Positions 44,020-54,095 of a stretch of DNA of 59,321 nucleotides are shown here, piece by piece (the stretch's first letter is position 1; the number at the start of each line of letters is the position of its first letter). The position numbers and the translations under genes were made by a program. Origin of the DNA: Thiospirillum jenense (GTDB taxonomy: Bacteria > Pseudomonadota > Gammaproteobacteria > Chromatiales > Chromatiaceae); the NCBI RefSeq assembly GCF_014145225.1, contig NZ_JABVCQ010000021.1, positions 1 to 59,321 on the forward strand, given 5' to 3'. The notes below the pieces were generated by a model. The model searched no databases, was not told where the DNA came from, and saw nothing but the letters and a program-made list of their open reading frames with translations.

Positions 44020-44859
44020 ATGCAAATCTATCTTGATTTAATCCGTGATGTAATAGAAAATGGGGTTGATCGTACCGATCGCACCGGCGTTGGAACACGC
44101 TCGGTATTTGGGCGACAAATCCGGTTTGATTTGCGTATTGGCTTTCCATTATTAACCACGAAGCGGATTCATACCAAAAGTCTGGTGGCTGAGTTATTAT
44201 GGTTTTTATCAGGTTCGACCAACAATTGTGATTTAACCACGCAAGGCGTCACGATTTGGAATGAATGGGCAGCACCTAATGGGCAACTTGGTCCTATTTA
44301 CGGGCAGCAATGGCGGGCATGGCAATCGCCGAATGAAAAAACGCTTGACCAATTACATCATTTAATTGCCGATATTCGCAAAACACCCGATTCACGACGG
44401 TTAGTTGTATCGGCGTGGAATCCGTCTGATTTACCACTGGCATCATTGTCACCGCAAGAGAATGTTGCCGTCGGGCGAATGGCATTGGCGCCCTGTCATT
44501 GTTTATTTCAATTCTACGTTCAAGCCGGTTATTTGTCGTGCCAATTATATCAACGCAGTGCCGATTTATTTCTTGGCGTACCATTTAATATTGCCAGTTA
44601 TGCGCTATTAACGCATTTAGTTGCACAGCAATGCGACTTGCTACCCAATGAACTGATTATCAGTTTTGGTGATCTGCACCTCTATCAAAATCATTTAACT
44701 GACACCATCGTATTAGAACAATTACGGCGCTCACCACGCCCGTTGCCGCAATTGATGATTCACCGCCGCCCGCCGACACTATTTGATTATACTCGTGACG
44801 ACATCGAATGGGTGAATTATAATCCGCATCCGCCGATTAGCGCACCGATTGCGGTATGA
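44020..44859 (+). CDS. thyA: Thymidylate synthase
   Basis: Methylates dUMP to dTMP using methylenetetrahydrofolate. It begins MQIYLDLIRDVIENGVDRTD, and RTGVGTRSVFGRQIRFDLR contains the phosphate-binding Arg. PLLTTKRIHTKSLVAELLWF and GPIYGQQWRAW are typical. The nucleophile cysteine is in LAPCHCLFQFYVQAGYLSCQ near residue 160, and FNIASYALLTHLVAQQCDLL plus GDLHLYQNHL complete the site. At 279 residues it is slightly longer than E. coli ThyA, with an insertion near WNPSDLPLASLSPQENVAVG. Confidence 0.95.
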   Translation: MQIYLDLIRDVIENGVDRTDRTGVGTRSVFGRQIRFDLRIGFPLLTTKRIHTKSLVAELLWFLSGSTNNCDLTTQGVTIWNEWAAPNGQLGPIYGQQWRAWQSPNEKTLDQLHHLIADIRKTPDSRRLVVSAWNPSDLPLASLSPQENVAVGRMALAPCHCLFQFYVQAGYLSCQLYQRSADLFLGVPFNIASYALLTHLVAQQCDLLPNELIISFGDLHLYQNHLTDTIVLEQLRRSPRPLPQLMIHRRPPTLFDYTRDDIEWVNYNPHPPISAPIAV

Positions 44860-44941
44860 CTACGCCAATAGATCGCACGGTAAATCTTTTATTCTTGACC
44901 ATACAATTTCCAACAATTATCTTTATATTCGGAGCCAGCAC

Positions 44942-45949
44942 TTGATTGACGCACTGATTAACTACGGTTTATTTGCCGCGAAATCCATCACCGTTATTAT
45001 TGCGGTGGCATTATTAGCCATTTTCTTATTACGGATGCGCCAAATGCAGCCGACGCAGGATGACGCTGGGCGACTGGAAATTGCCGACTTGAGTGAGCGT
45101 TACCGCGAAATGGCGCTTGGATTAAAACAGAATACTTTGCCGCCAAAAGTATTTAAACAAGCATTGAAAGTGGAACAAAAAGCACAAAAAGAAAAGGATA
45201 AAGCGCTTGACCCAGCACACCCACGCCCACGCTTATTTGTCATTGATTTTCATGGCGATCTAATGGCAACAGAAGTCCAAACTTTGCGTGAATTAGTGTC
45301 GGTGTTATTATTAGAAGCGCAACCCATTGATGAAGTATTGATTCGATTAGAAAATACCGGCGGGGCGGTGCATGAACATGGTTTAGCGGCATCACAATTA
45401 TTACGATTGAAAACACGCGGGATTCGTTTAACAGTGGCAGTAGATAAGATCGCGGCCAGTGGTGGTTATTTAATGGCAGTGGTTGCTGATCGTATTCTAG
45501 CGGCACCGTTTGCCGTGATTGGTTCAATTGGTGTTGTCGCGCAATTACCGAATTTTCATCGCTGGCTGACTGAACATGGCGTGGACTTTGAATTGCATAC
45601 GGCGGGCGATTATAAACGGACTTTAACACTCTTTGGTGAGAATACAGATGCGGGACGTGCTAAATTGCAGGCGCAATTAGAAGATGTGCATCATCAATTC
45701 AAACAGTTTATTATGACTTACCGTCAACAATTAGATATTAGCCGCGTGGCAACGGGTGAATATTGGCATGGTGAACACGCATTGGCATTGGGTTTAGTGG
45801 ATGAGATTTGTACCAGTGATGATTACTTACTTGCGGCTTATGAACGTGCCGATTTATTTAAATTGCGCTATGAAGCGAAGAAAAAGCCATTGGATCGTGT
45901 CCTTAGTGCATTGCAATTAGCTAAAGCGCAGTTAATGCGGCCGGTATGA
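44942..45949 (+). CDS. sohB: Inner-membrane serine protease SohB (S49 peptidase)
   Basis: A signal-peptide-peptidase A-like protease anchored in the inner membrane. TTG at 44942 is chosen as start: GGAG lies 7 bases upstream and the product begins MIDALINYGLFAAKSITVII, a single N-terminal helix like E. coli SohB. An ATG at 44849 would overlap thyA and add 31 residues. PEP_N-like DFHGDLMATEVQTLRELVSV precedes the S49 core: RLENTGGAVHEHGLAASQLL, then VDKIAASGGYLMAVVADRIL with the catalytic Ser. FELHTAGDYKRTLTLFGENT contains the catalytic Lys. Length 335. Confidence 0.9.
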   Translation: MIDALINYGLFAAKSITVIIAVALLAIFLLRMRQMQPTQDDAGRLEIADLSERYREMALGLKQNTLPPKVFKQALKVEQKAQKEKDKALDPAHPRPRLFVIDFHGDLMATEVQTLRELVSVLLLEAQPIDEVLIRLENTGGAVHEHGLAASQLLRLKTRGIRLTVAVDKIAASGGYLMAVVADRILAAPFAVIGSIGVVAQLPNFHRWLTEHGVDFELHTAGDYKRTLTLFGENTDAGRAKLQAQLEDVHHQFKQFIMTYRQQLDISRVATGEYWHGEHALALGLVDEICTSDDYLLAAYERADLFKLRYEAKKKPLDRVLSALQLAKAQLMRPV

Positions 45950-45976
45950 AATATTCCGTGTGTTGAGTGAATTAAC

Positions 45977-46651
45977 ATGGCAATTACTGATTGGCCAGAA
46001 GATGAACGGCCGCGTGAAAAATTGTTAAAACTTGGAGCGACTGCATTAACGGATGCCGAGTTATTAGCAATTTTTTTGCGAACTGGCATTCCGGGTAAAA
46101 GTGCTGTTGATTTAGCCCGCGAATTATTAACCGAGTTTAATGGTTTGATTGGTTTATTTTCTGCGAATGAACACGCCTTTTGTCAGGGCAAAGGGCTGGG
46201 TGCGGCGAAATACGCGCAATTGCAAGCCGTATTAGAAATGAGTCGCCGTTATTTACGCGAAGAATTAGGCGAGCGCGATGTCTTGACTAATGCGGCTGCC
46301 ACGCGCCGTTATTTGAAAATGCACTTGCGCGGCTATCCATATGAGGTGTTTGCGTGTTTATTTTTGGACACACGCCACCGCGTCATTGAATACAACGAGT
46401 TATTTCGTGGCAGTATTGATGGCGCAAGTGTTCATCCGCGTGAAGTCATTCGTGCGGCCATGCGTTGTAATGCAGCAGCGGTGATTTTTGCACATAATCA
46501 TCCGTCGGGCGTGGCTGAACCGAGCAATGCGGATGTGCAAATCACGCACCAATTAAAACAGGCATTATCATTAGTCGAAGTACGGGTGTTGGATCATATT
46601 ATTATTGGTGAAGATGACGGCACTTCGTTGGCAGAATTGGGCTTGATTTAG
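45977..46651 (+). CDS. radC: RadC family JAB1/MPN-domain protein
   Basis: A 224-residue protein of the RadC/YicR family; despite its name its role in repair is unproven. The N-terminal helix-hairpin-helix part starts [20 protein letters not shown] and continues [20 protein letters not shown]. The JAMM-type metal site is clear: the Glu of [24 protein letters not shown] strand, [11 protein letters not shown], and [20 protein letters not shown]. The end is [18 protein letters not shown]. It begins 27 bases after sohB on the same strand. Confidence 0.92.
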   Translation: MAITDWPEDERPREKLLKLGATALTDAELLAIFLRTGIPGKSAVDLARELLTEFNGLIGLFSANEHAFCQGKGLGAAKYAQLQAVLEMSRRYLREELGERDVLTNAAATRRYLKMHLRGYPYEVFACLFLDTRHRVIEYNELFRGSIDGASVHPREVIRAAMRCNAAAVIFAHNHPSGVAEPSNADVQITHQLKQALSLVEVRVLDHIIIGEDDGTSLAELGLI

Positions 46652-46743
46652 CGCGTAAATGGCGTATAAAAAATGCCATTGATGAGCAATTCACGGCGTC
46701 ATAATGACAAATTAATTTAATAAAAAAGGAGCCGCTTGTTCGC

Positions 46744-47631
46744 ATGATTACAGTTGAAACTTGCATTGGAAATACGCCGCTGGTGCAATTAAAACAGGCT
46801 ACAGCGGTCATTAACAATAACCGCATTTTTATTAAATTGGAAGGACAAAATCCGGCCGGTTCAGTCAAGGATCGGGCAGCAATTAGTATGATTCGCGGGG
46901 CGGAGGCGCGGGGTGAGATTCAACCCGGCGCGACGTTAATTGAAGCGACCAGTGGCAATACCGGAATTGCATTGGCAATGGCGGCGGCCATTCGTGGTTA
47001 TCATTTAATTCTTGTGATGCCCGAACATATGAGTATTGAACGGCGGCAAGTGATGCGGGCTTTTGGGGCGGATATTCGATTAACCCCGCGTGAGGGCGGC
47101 ATGGAAGCGGCAATTGATTTGGCGGTACAATTAGAAAAAGAGGGAATAGGATTGCGGCTCGATCAATTCTCTAATCCCGATAATCCGAATGCACATTTTA
47201 ATACCACAGGGCCGGAAATTTGGCAGGCAACGAATGGACAAATCACGCATTTTGTGAGTGCAATGGGAACGACTGGAACAATTATGGGCGTGAGTCGTTA
47301 TTTAAAACAACGCAATGAAACGGTGCGTATTATTGGGGTGCAACCCGAAGAGGGCGCGAATATCCCCGGTATTCGCACTTGGCCGACAGCCTATTTACCC
47401 AAGATTTATGAACCGGCACGGGTGGATCAAATAATCACCGTATCGCAGACGGCCGCTGAGGAAATGACGCGGCAATTGGCAGCGAATGAAGGGATATTTG
47501 CGGGTATTTCATCCGGCGGGGCGGTGGCGGTAGCGTTGCAATTAGCGCAGCAATTAAAACAGGCGACCATTGTGGTGATCGCCTGTGATCGCGGGGATCG
47601 CTATCTATCTACTGGTATATTTCCCGCGTAA
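46744..47631 (+). CDS. cysM: Cysteine synthase B (O-acetylserine sulfhydrylase)
   Basis: PLP enzyme that makes cysteine from O-acetylserine (or sulfocysteine from thiosulfate). The 295 residues favour CysM over CysK. TCIGNTPLVQLKQATAVINN opens the protein, GQNPAGSVKDRAAISMIRGA holds the PLP lysine, and EATSGNTGIALAMAAAIRGY follows. AMGTTGTIMGVSRYLK is the phosphate loop, and FAGISSGGAVAVALQLAQQL is the C-terminal motif. AAAAAAGGAGCC precedes the ATG, a strong ribosome-binding site. Thiosulfate use would suit a sulfur oxidiser, but that is inference. Confidence 0.93.
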   Translation: MITVETCIGNTPLVQLKQATAVINNNRIFIKLEGQNPAGSVKDRAAISMIRGAEARGEIQPGATLIEATSGNTGIALAMAAAIRGYHLILVMPEHMSIERRQVMRAFGADIRLTPREGGMEAAIDLAVQLEKEGIGLRLDQFSNPDNPNAHFNTTGPEIWQATNGQITHFVSAMGTTGTIMGVSRYLKQRNETVRIIGVQPEEGANIPGIRTWPTAYLPKIYEPARVDQIITVSQTAAEEMTRQLAANEGIFAGISSGGAVAVALQLAQQLKQATIVVIACDRGDRYLSTGIFPA

Positions 47632-47668
47632 TGATTTGCCGTATAAACATTGGCAATGAACGAGTAAA

Positions 47669-48325
47669 TTATGCGGTAATAGTTTCCACGCCGCCTGCCG
47701 CGCCAAGTAATAAAACATCCGCCGGCCGTTGAGCAAACAAACCAACTGTGACCACGCCGACAATTTGATTGATTTGCTGTTCTAGTGCGACGGGATCGTG
47801 AACGGCTAAACCATGAATATCGAGAATAGGATTGCCATTGTCGCTAATAAAACCTTCACGCCATACCGGCGTCCCGCCCAATTGCACTAATTGACGTGCG
47901 ACATAACTGCGTGCCATTGGAATCACTTCAACGGGTAATGGAAAACTGCCTAATACTGCGACCCGTTTACTGGCATCGGCAATACACACGAATTTGGCGC
48001 TGGCGGCTGCGACGATCTTTTCCCGCGTTAATGCCCCGCCGCCGCCTTTAATTAACTGCAAACGATCATTCGCTTCATCCGCGCCGTCAACATAAACACT
48101 TAATTGGCCGACATCATTCAAATCATACACGGTAATGCCGTGTTGGCGCAGGCGGGCGCTGGAAACTTCGGAGCTGGACACCGCGCCATCAATTCGGTGT
48201 TTGATGGTCGCCAATCCATCAATAAAATGATTAACGGTGGAGCCGGTGCCGACGCCAATAATGCCGCCTTCAATATAATCTAATGCTGCGAGCGCCGATT
48301 GTTTTTTTAATTCATCTTGAGTCAT
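47669..48325 (-). CDS. rpiA: Ribose-5-phosphate isomerase A
   Basis: Interconverts ribose-5-phosphate and ribulose-5-phosphate in the pentose phosphate pathway. The start at 48325 ([20 protein letters not shown]) gives 218 residues, almost exactly the E. coli length, with AGGA upstream; the frame could extend 21 codons further but without support. [20 protein letters not shown] binds phosphate, [20 protein letters not shown] contains the catalytic Asp and Lys, and [20 protein letters not shown] the catalytic Glu. Convergent with cysM. Confidence 0.95.
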   Translation of the reverse strand: MTQDELKKQSALAALDYIEGGIIGVGTGSTVNHFIDGLATIKHRIDGAVSSSEVSSARLRQHGITVYDLNDVGQLSVYVDGADEANDRLQLIKGGGGALTREKIVAAASAKFVCIADASKRVAVLGSFPLPVEVIPMARSYVARQLVQLGGTPVWREGFISDNGNPILDIHGLAVHDPVALEQQINQIVGVVTVGLFAQRPADVLLLGAAGGVETITA

Positions 48326-48350
48326 TTTCAATGATTCCTGTATCGTGTTA

Positions 48351-49442
48351 TTAATTGAGTGTGGGGTAATCAGTATAGCCGCGTTCATTGCCGCCGTAAA
48401 AGGTGTTTTGATCCGGCGTATTCAACGGTGCATTGCATTGCAACCGCGCAACTAAATCAGGATTGGCAATGAATGGGCGGCCAAATGCAATTAAATCGGC
48501 GCTATTGGATGCGCGGGTAGCAATGGCTAATTCGCGGGTGTAGCCGTTGTTGGCAATGTAAGTGCCGGCAAATAATGGTCGTAAGCTTTTGATTTGGAAC
48601 GGATGTCCGGTGTCACGCGCCCCGCCGGTGATGCCCTCGATGATGTGTAAATAGCCGATGCCGCGCTCGGATAACATGCGCACAACGTGGGTGAATAACG
48701 TTGCGGGATCGCTGTCGTCAATGTCGTTAAATGGCGACAGTGGCGATAACCGCACACCAACCTGTGTTTTTGGCCACTCCGCAGTTACCGCGTCGGTCAC
48801 TTCCAGCAATAATCGTGTCCGATTCGCAACACTACCGCCATACGCATCAGTGCGCTGATTGGTTTTGTCGCGCAAGAATTGGTCAAGCAAATAGCCATTT
48901 GCGGCGTGAATTTCCACCGCATCAAACCCGGCGGCGCGGGCGTTACGCGCTGCCTGTTGGTAATCTGCGACAATTGCAGGGATGTCGTGTAATTCCAACG
49001 CTCGCGGCATGACCAATTCCACCATGCCGCGTCCGGTGAACACCTGACCTTTGGGCGTGATGGCGGACGGCGCGACCGGCAGCGCCCCGTCCGCTTGCAA
49101 ATCTGGGTGCGAAATGCGCCCAACGTGCCACAATTGGATGGCAATTTTGCCGCCAAGTGCGTGTACCGCGTCGGTGATGTCGCGCCAGGCGGCGATTTGC
49201 GCGGCGTTATAAATACCCGGCGTTTGGATATAGCCTTTGCCTTGTGGTGAAATTTGCGCGGCTTCAGTAATGATTAACCCGGCACTGGCGCGTTGACTAT
49301 AATAGGTTTTCATTAATGATGTCGGCACATCACCGGCGCCGGCGCGGCTGCGCGTTAATGGTGCCATGACAATCCGATTGGCGAGGGTTAATGCGCCAAG
49401 TTGATAAGGTTGGAATAAGTCGCTGTGGTCATTTGAGTTCAT
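48351..49442 (-). CDS. Old Yellow Enzyme family NADH:flavin oxidoreductase (NemA-like)
   Basis: FMN-dependent ene-reductase that reduces activated double bonds, nitro compounds or similar electrophiles with NAD(P)H. The start at 49442 ([20 protein letters not shown]) gives 363 residues, as in NemA; a longer frame to 49508 adds 22 residues. [20 protein letters not shown] and [20 protein letters not shown] are FMN/substrate motifs. [20 protein letters not shown] followed by [16 protein letters not shown] is the strongest family signature. The end is [15 protein letters not shown]. rpiA starts 25 bases downstream on the same strand. Confidence 0.93.
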   Translation of the reverse strand: MNSNDHSDLFQPYQLGALTLANRIVMAPLTRSRAGAGDVPTSLMKTYYSQRASAGLIITEAAQISPQGKGYIQTPGIYNAAQIAAWRDITDAVHALGGKIAIQLWHVGRISHPDLQADGALPVAPSAITPKGQVFTGRGMVELVMPRALELHDIPAIVADYQQAARNARAAGFDAVEIHAANGYLLDQFLRDKTNQRTDAYGGSVANRTRLLLEVTDAVTAEWPKTQVGVRLSPLSPFNDIDDSDPATLFTHVVRMLSERGIGYLHIIEGITGGARDTGHPFQIKSLRPLFAGTYIANNGYTRELAIATRASNSADLIAFGRPFIANPDLVARLQCNAPLNTPDQNTFYGGNERGYTDYPTLN

Positions 49443-49604
49443 GTGCGTTAATGCAGTTGCTGTGGTATGACAAGTAAGTAGAATAACAAATACCGGACGG
49501 GTTGTCATCTGTATAATTGGACGCTAGTGCAGTTTTATTGCGCGCTGTTGATTAAAAACTATTTAACTAAATTGCCTCATGGGTTTAACAGAATAGGATA
49601 AAAA

Positions 49605-50219
49605 ATGCCAGAAACGTATATTGATATTATTCGTCATGGTGAACCGCGTGGCGGTAAGATGATTCGCGGGCGAGATGCCGATCATTCATTGAGTGAATTG
49701 GGTTGGCAGCAAATGTGGGCGGCGGTGGGTGAATATGCGCCCTGGCAGCAAATTATTTCATCACCATTGGCGCGCTGCCGTGAGTTTGCGTGTGCATTAG
49801 CGGCGCATCATCAATTACCGTTGGCAATTGAACCGCAATTACACGAAATTGGGATGGGTAGTTGGGAGGGGCGGCAGCATCGTGAAATTGCGGTGACGGA
49901 GCCGGCGGCGTTCATTGCATTTTATCGTGATCCGGTGAATTATCGCCCGCCGGGTGGTGAATCATTAGCGGCATTATCGCAGCGGGTGAGTGGTGTTTAT
50001 GATCGGTTAATTCAATTATACCCGGGCAAGCATCTATTAATTGTTGCGCACGCGGTGGTGAGCCGCGCTCTTATTGGGCATGTATTAAATGCTGATGCGG
50101 CGCGCTGGTATCGCATCCAAATTGATTTTGCCGGGGTGTGCCGTATTCGACATGATCGTTTTGGCCCCGGGATTCAATGTGTGAATGCGGAGCGGTTGCG
50201 GGTGATTCCAGCGGAATAG
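49605..50219 (+). CDS. Histidine phosphatase family protein (phosphoglycerate mutase-like)
   Basis: A 204-residue histidine phosphatase. IDIIRHGEPRGGKMIRGRDA carries the RHG motif with the phosphorylated His. SSPLARCREFACALAAHH is the second Arg motif, EIGMGSWEGRQHREI includes the proton-donor Glu, and LLIVAHAVVSRALIGHVL has the second His. The closest functional class by eye is CobC/alpha-ribazole phosphatase, but no cobalamin genes are nearby, so the substrate is open. The gene is alone between divergent and convergent neighbours. Confidence 0.85.
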   Translation: MPETYIDIIRHGEPRGGKMIRGRDADHSLSELGWQQMWAAVGEYAPWQQIISSPLARCREFACALAAHHQLPLAIEPQLHEIGMGSWEGRQHREIAVTEPAAFIAFYRDPVNYRPPGGESLAALSQRVSGVYDRLIQLYPGKHLLIVAHAVVSRALIGHVLNADAARWYRIQIDFAGVCRIRHDRFGPGIQCVNAERLRVIPAE

Positions 50220-50279
50220 GCTGTTGGTTTTTAGAACAAACTTGACCAATTGACAGTATCAGTTCACTATTCACTTTTA

Positions 50280-50939
50280 TCATCGCAATGCCAACACTGG
50301 CCAGCCGCGTTCTTGAGCAATCGCAGTTAATTGTGCATCGGGATTAACAGCGACTGGGTAATCAACAATAGAAAGCAGCGGCAGATCGTTAATTGAATCG
50401 CTATAAAAAGTGCTATGCTGCAAACTCAACGAACGCTCGGCCAACCATTGATTTAACCGCGTTATTTTGCCGTCTTGAAAGGCCGGTTCGCCGCTGACCG
50501 CACCGGTGTAATGATTGTCAATAAACTCAGGTTCGGTGGCGATTAAATGTGGAATGCCAAAGCACGCGGCAATGGGTGCGGTGACAAATGAATTGGTGGC
50601 AGTGATAATTAATAAGGTGTCGCCGGCAGCGCGGTGTTGTTCAACTAATGCACAAGCGGGCGGTAAGATAATGGGTTCAATACAATCGCGGATGAATTCT
50701 GCCCGCCAGTGTAATAGATCGTCTAAATGATTGTCGCGCAGCGGTTGAAGTGCAAAGTGCAAAAATGCGCTAATATCTAAACAACCGGCATGATAATCGT
50801 GATAAAACTGCGTGTTGGTTTCTTCAAACGTGGTGGCGTCTACGACGCCCCGTTGACATAAATAACGCATCCATAAATAATCCGAATCGCCGGCCAATAG
50901 GGTATTATCAAGATCAAACATTGCTAATCGCACGTTCAC
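50280..50939 (-). CDS. HAD-superfamily phosphatase (SerB-like, subfamily IB)
   Basis: A cytoplasmic HAD hydrolase of about 219 residues, very similar in plan to the pseudomonad HAD gene beside rppH-ptsP. RLAMFDLDNTLLAGDSDYLW has the nucleophile Asp, LLIITATNSFVTAPIAACFG the conserved Thr, and FYSDSINDLPLLSIVDYPVA the metal Asp pair. The start is taken as GTG at 50939 (AGGAG 5 bases upstream); GTG at 50933 aligns best with homologues and ATG at 50963 is unlikely. The substrate is unknown; family members dephosphorylate phosphoserine, histidinol phosphate or similar. Divergent from rppH. Confidence 0.88.
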   Translation of the reverse strand: MNVRLAMFDLDNTLLAGDSDYLWMRYLCQRGVVDATTFEETNTQFYHDYHAGCLDISAFLHFALQPLRDNHLDDLLHWRAEFIRDCIEPIILPPACALVEQHRAAGDTLLIITATNSFVTAPIAACFGIPHLIATEPEFIDNHYTGAVSGEPAFQDGKITRLNQWLAERSLSLQHSTFYSDSINDLPLLSIVDYPVAVNPDAQLTAIAQERGWPVLALR

Positions 50940-51101
50940 TTTTACTCCTGTGTTATCACGCATGTTGCAATGCGCACCTTAAAACATTTGCCATGCCCCG
51001 GCTACCATCAAGCGGCAGCATCTACCAATGCAATAGATTTGCCGTTAATGCGGGGAATGTGAAAAAATGCCAATGTCACCATAAACGTAAGGTATGGCAG
51101 C

Positions 51102-51629
51102 TTGATTGACCGCGACGGCTTTAGACCTAATGTCGGCATTATCCTTAGCAATGGGGAGCGGCGGCTATTTTGGGGGCGGCGCGTTGGTCAGAATGCGTGG
51201 CAATTCCCGCAAGGTGGCATCAATCCCGACGAAACACCGCTGCAGGCCATGTACCGCGAATTGGAAGAAGAGGTTGGCTTGTGTTCCGAACAGGTCACGG
51301 TGCTGGGTTACACTCGCCGCTGGTTGCGTTATCGCCTCCCCAAACGCTTTATTCGCCGTCATTGCGGGCCAATTTGTATTGGTCAAAAGCAAATCTGGTA
51401 TTTGTTGCGGGTGGATTGTGGCGAGGAGGAATTCTGCTTAAACCGCTGCGATAAACCCGAATTCGATGCGTGGCGCTGGGTGCGTTATTGGTATCCGCTG
51501 CGCGAGGTGGTGTATTTCAAGCGCCAAGTCTATGAACAGGCGTTGATTGAATTGCAGCCGCTGTTGTATCCCGAACGCTGCGCGGTGGTCGCAGATGACA
51601 TCCAGCAATACCCCATTATTTCTCTGTGA
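51102..51629 (+). CDS. rppH: RNA pyrophosphohydrolase
   Basis: Removes pyrophosphate from 5'-triphosphorylated mRNA, starting RNase E-dependent decay. The TTG start at 51102 is supported by alignment ([20 protein letters not shown], like E. coli MIDDDGYRPNVGIV) and AAGG 9 bases upstream. The Nudix box is intact: [20 protein letters not shown] then VGL. QFPQGG and [20 protein letters not shown] are RppH-specific. Length is 175. It is followed by ptsP 113 bases later, the usual gammaproteobacterial pair. Confidence 0.95.
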   Translation: MIDRDGFRPNVGIILSNGERRLFWGRRVGQNAWQFPQGGINPDETPLQAMYRELEEEVGLCSEQVTVLGYTRRWLRYRLPKRFIRRHCGPICIGQKQIWYLLRVDCGEEEFCLNRCDKPEFDAWRWVRYWYPLREVVYFKRQVYEQALIELQPLLYPERCAVVADDIQQYPIISL

Positions 51630-51742
51630 ACATGCGTCATCATTCCCGCGTTGCCCAACTATCCCGCCGCCAATCTCCGCTGGCAATCATGCCGCCGTTG
51701 ATTGTTCATTCTGCCACCCGCCACCAGTGGTCTTGATGCGCC

Positions 51743-53977
51743 ATGCTTGAGTCGCTGCGCCGCATTGTCCAAGAAGTCAACCGCGCTCTGTCACTGGAAG
51801 ACGCGCTCAAAGTCATCGTCACCCGCGTCAAAGAAGCCGTCAGCGCGGATGTCTGCTCGGTGTATTTGACCGACACTGACCGCCGCGAACATATTTTATT
51901 TGCCACCGACGGTCTGCGCCCCGAGGCCGTGGGGCAGGTGCGCATTCCACTCAATCGCGGGCTGGTCGGCTGGGTGGCGGAAAAAGCCGATTTGGTGAGT
52001 TTGAGCGACGCCTCGCAACATTCCCGGTATCTATTCGTCACCGAAACGGGCGAAAACCGTTATCGCGGGTTTTTGGGCGTCCCGATCATTCAAAACCGCC
52101 GCGTATTGGGCGTACTCGTCCTGCGCCAGCGCGATGCCCGCTGTTTTGCCGATGATGAAGTCACCTTCGTGGTCACGCTCGCGGCGCAGTTGGCGAATGC
52201 GATTGAACTGGGGCGGATGCACCAGCAGGACAGTTTGCCCAACCGCTTTTTATCCGGCATGGCCGCGTCACCGGGCATCGGTTTTGGCACGGTGGTGGTG
52301 GTGTATCCACCCGCCAATCTCGACGCGGTGCCGAATAAACCCATCACCGATCCCGAGGCCGAGGCCGCCGTGTTTCGTGCCGCATTAGCCGACGTTGCCG
52401 CCGCGATCACGCGCATTGGCGACCGGTTTAGCCAAGAAAGTGACCGGGCGTTATTTGATGCGTGGCGCTTGATGTTAGAAAGTGACACGCTGGTGGACGG
52501 GGCGCTGGCGCATATTTACGCCGGCAATTGGGCGCAGGCGGCGTTGCGTGACACGATTTTGGAACACACCGCCGTGTTTGACCAAATGGATGATCCGTAC
52601 TTGCGCGAGCGGGCGGCGGATGTGCGCGATCTGGGGCGGTGGATTTTGTCGCGGCTGCAAAATCAAGCCGCGCTGGTGGTGGATTATCCGCCCAGCACGG
52701 TGCTGGTGGGCGAAGAAATCAACGTGATGCAGTTGAGCGAAGTGCCGCGTGAGTCACTGTGCGGCATCGTCAGCACCGGCGGTTCGACCTCATCGCACAT
52801 CGCCATTTTGGCACGCGGCATGGGCATTCCGGCGGCGATGGGCGTCAACGAGTTGCCAGTCAGCCGTCTCAACGGGCTGGACATCATTGTTGATGGGTAT
52901 CGTGGGCGGGTGTACATCGAACCGACCGCGAGTGTGCGTGACGAGTACACCCGTTTAGCCAGTGAGGAGCAGGAATTCACGGCGGGATTGGACACGCTGC
53001 GCGGTCTGCCGTCACAAAGTACCGACGGCTATCACTTGCCGCTGTATCTCAACACCGGGTTGGTGTCAGAACAGCGCCCGGCCGGCAGTGATGAGGCGGC
53101 TGGGGTTGGGTTGTACCGCACCGAGTTGCCGTTTTTGGTGCGCGACCGTTTCCCCGGCGAATCAGCGCAGCGCAGCAATTACCGTTTGATTTTGCAAACC
53201 TTTGCGCCGCGGCCGGTGACGATTCGTACGCTCGACATCGGTGGCGATAAACCGCTGCCGTATTTTCCGGTTGAGGAATCCAATCCGTTTTTGGGCTGGC
53301 GCGGGATTCGGATCGTGTTGGATCACCCGCAGATTTTTATGACGCAAATCCGCGCCATGCTCACCGCCGCCGTTGGATTGAATAATCTGCACATCTTGCT
53401 GCCAATGATTACGAATGTCAGCGAATTGGACGATGCGTTGCGGTTAATTCATCGGGCGTATGACGAGCTGACTGACGAGGGGCAGGTGGTGCAACTGCCG
53501 CCGATTGGCGCGATGATCGAGGTGCCGGCGGCGGTGTATCAGGCGGAAGCCATTGCCAAGCGGGTGAATTTTCTCTCGGTCGGGACGAATGATTTGACGC
53601 AATACCTGCTGGCGGTGGATCGCAATAATCCGCACGTTGCCCGCCTGTACGATGATTTGCACCCGGCGGTGTTGAAGGCGTTGATTGCCACTGTGGACGG
53701 GGCACGGGTGCATGGGCGCCCAGTCAGCGTTTGCGGCGAAATGGCGGGTGATCCGCTCGGGGCGGTGTTGCTACTCGGGATCGGCGTGGATAGTTTGAGC
53801 ATGAGCGCGGCGAGTTTGTTGCGCGTCAAGGGCGTGATTCGCAGTTTGAGTCGGGCGCGGGCGCGGGAATTACTCAGCGACGCGCTGGCGTGTGACACGG
53901 GCGCGGCGGTGCGGCAGTTGCTGCGGGCGGCGCTGGATGATTTGGGATTGGGGGCGTTGATTCGGCCGGGGCGGTAG
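51743..53977 (+). CDS. ptsP: Phosphoenolpyruvate-protein phosphotransferase PtsP (EI-Ntr)
   Basis: First enzyme of the nitrogen phosphotransferase system; it takes phosphate from PEP and passes it to NPr. Residues 1-160 form a GAF domain (ALKVIVTRVKEAVSADVCSV), the glutamine/2-oxoglutarate-sensing part of EI-Ntr. The active His is in GIVSTGGSTSSHIAILARG near residue 350. The PEP-binding barrel has TIRTLDIGGDKPLPYFPVEE, FLGWRGIRIVLDHPQIFMTQ, FLSVGTNDLTQYLLAVDRNN and SVCGEMAGDPLGAVLLLGIG. Length 744 is normal. The gene is unusually GC-rich for the window. ptsO and ptsN are not nearby. Confidence 0.95.
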   Translation: MLESLRRIVQEVNRALSLEDALKVIVTRVKEAVSADVCSVYLTDTDRREHILFATDGLRPEAVGQVRIPLNRGLVGWVAEKADLVSLSDASQHSRYLFVTETGENRYRGFLGVPIIQNRRVLGVLVLRQRDARCFADDEVTFVVTLAAQLANAIELGRMHQQDSLPNRFLSGMAASPGIGFGTVVVVYPPANLDAVPNKPITDPEAEAAVFRAALADVAAAITRIGDRFSQESDRALFDAWRLMLESDTLVDGALAHIYAGNWAQAALRDTILEHTAVFDQMDDPYLRERAADVRDLGRWILSRLQNQAALVVDYPPSTVLVGEEINVMQLSEVPRESLCGIVSTGGSTSSHIAILARGMGIPAAMGVNELPVSRLNGLDIIVDGYRGRVYIEPTASVRDEYTRLASEEQEFTAGLDTLRGLPSQSTDGYHLPLYLNTGLVSEQRPAGSDEAAGVGLYRTELPFLVRDRFPGESAQRSNYRLILQTFAPRPVTIRTLDIGGDKPLPYFPVEESNPFLGWRGIRIVLDHPQIFMTQIRAMLTAAVGLNNLHILLPMITNVSELDDALRLIHRAYDELTDEGQVVQLPPIGAMIEVPAAVYQAEAIAKRVNFLSVGTNDLTQYLLAVDRNNPHVARLYDDLHPAVLKALIATVDGARVHGRPVSVCGEMAGDPLGAVLLLGIGVDSLSMSAASLLRVKGVIRSLSRARARELLSDALACDTGAAVRQLLRAALDDLGLGALIRPGR

Positions 53978-54001
53978 GCTTGAGTCGGCGAGCATGACAC
54001 A

Positions 54002-54030
54002 CAAAAAAAACGGCCACTTGCGCAGCCGTT
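54002..54030 (-). terminator. Rho-independent terminator of the flagellin gene
   Basis: On the minus strand AACGGC and GCCGTT form a stem around TGCGCAAGTG, followed by TTTTTTTT. It lies about 70 bases after the flagellin stop and, read from the other side, also ends near ptsP. Confidence 0.75.
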
Positions 54031-54095
54031 TAATTCAATCATTCCCATCACCCGATCCCCGCCCAACTGAGAGGGGATCACACCAATCAACCCGA

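Noticed and set aside
53539..54090. Long minus-strand ORFs opposite ptsP, lysC, sucC and leuB
   Set aside because: They are shadow frames created by GC-rich codons; they lack ribosome-binding sites and recognisable domains.
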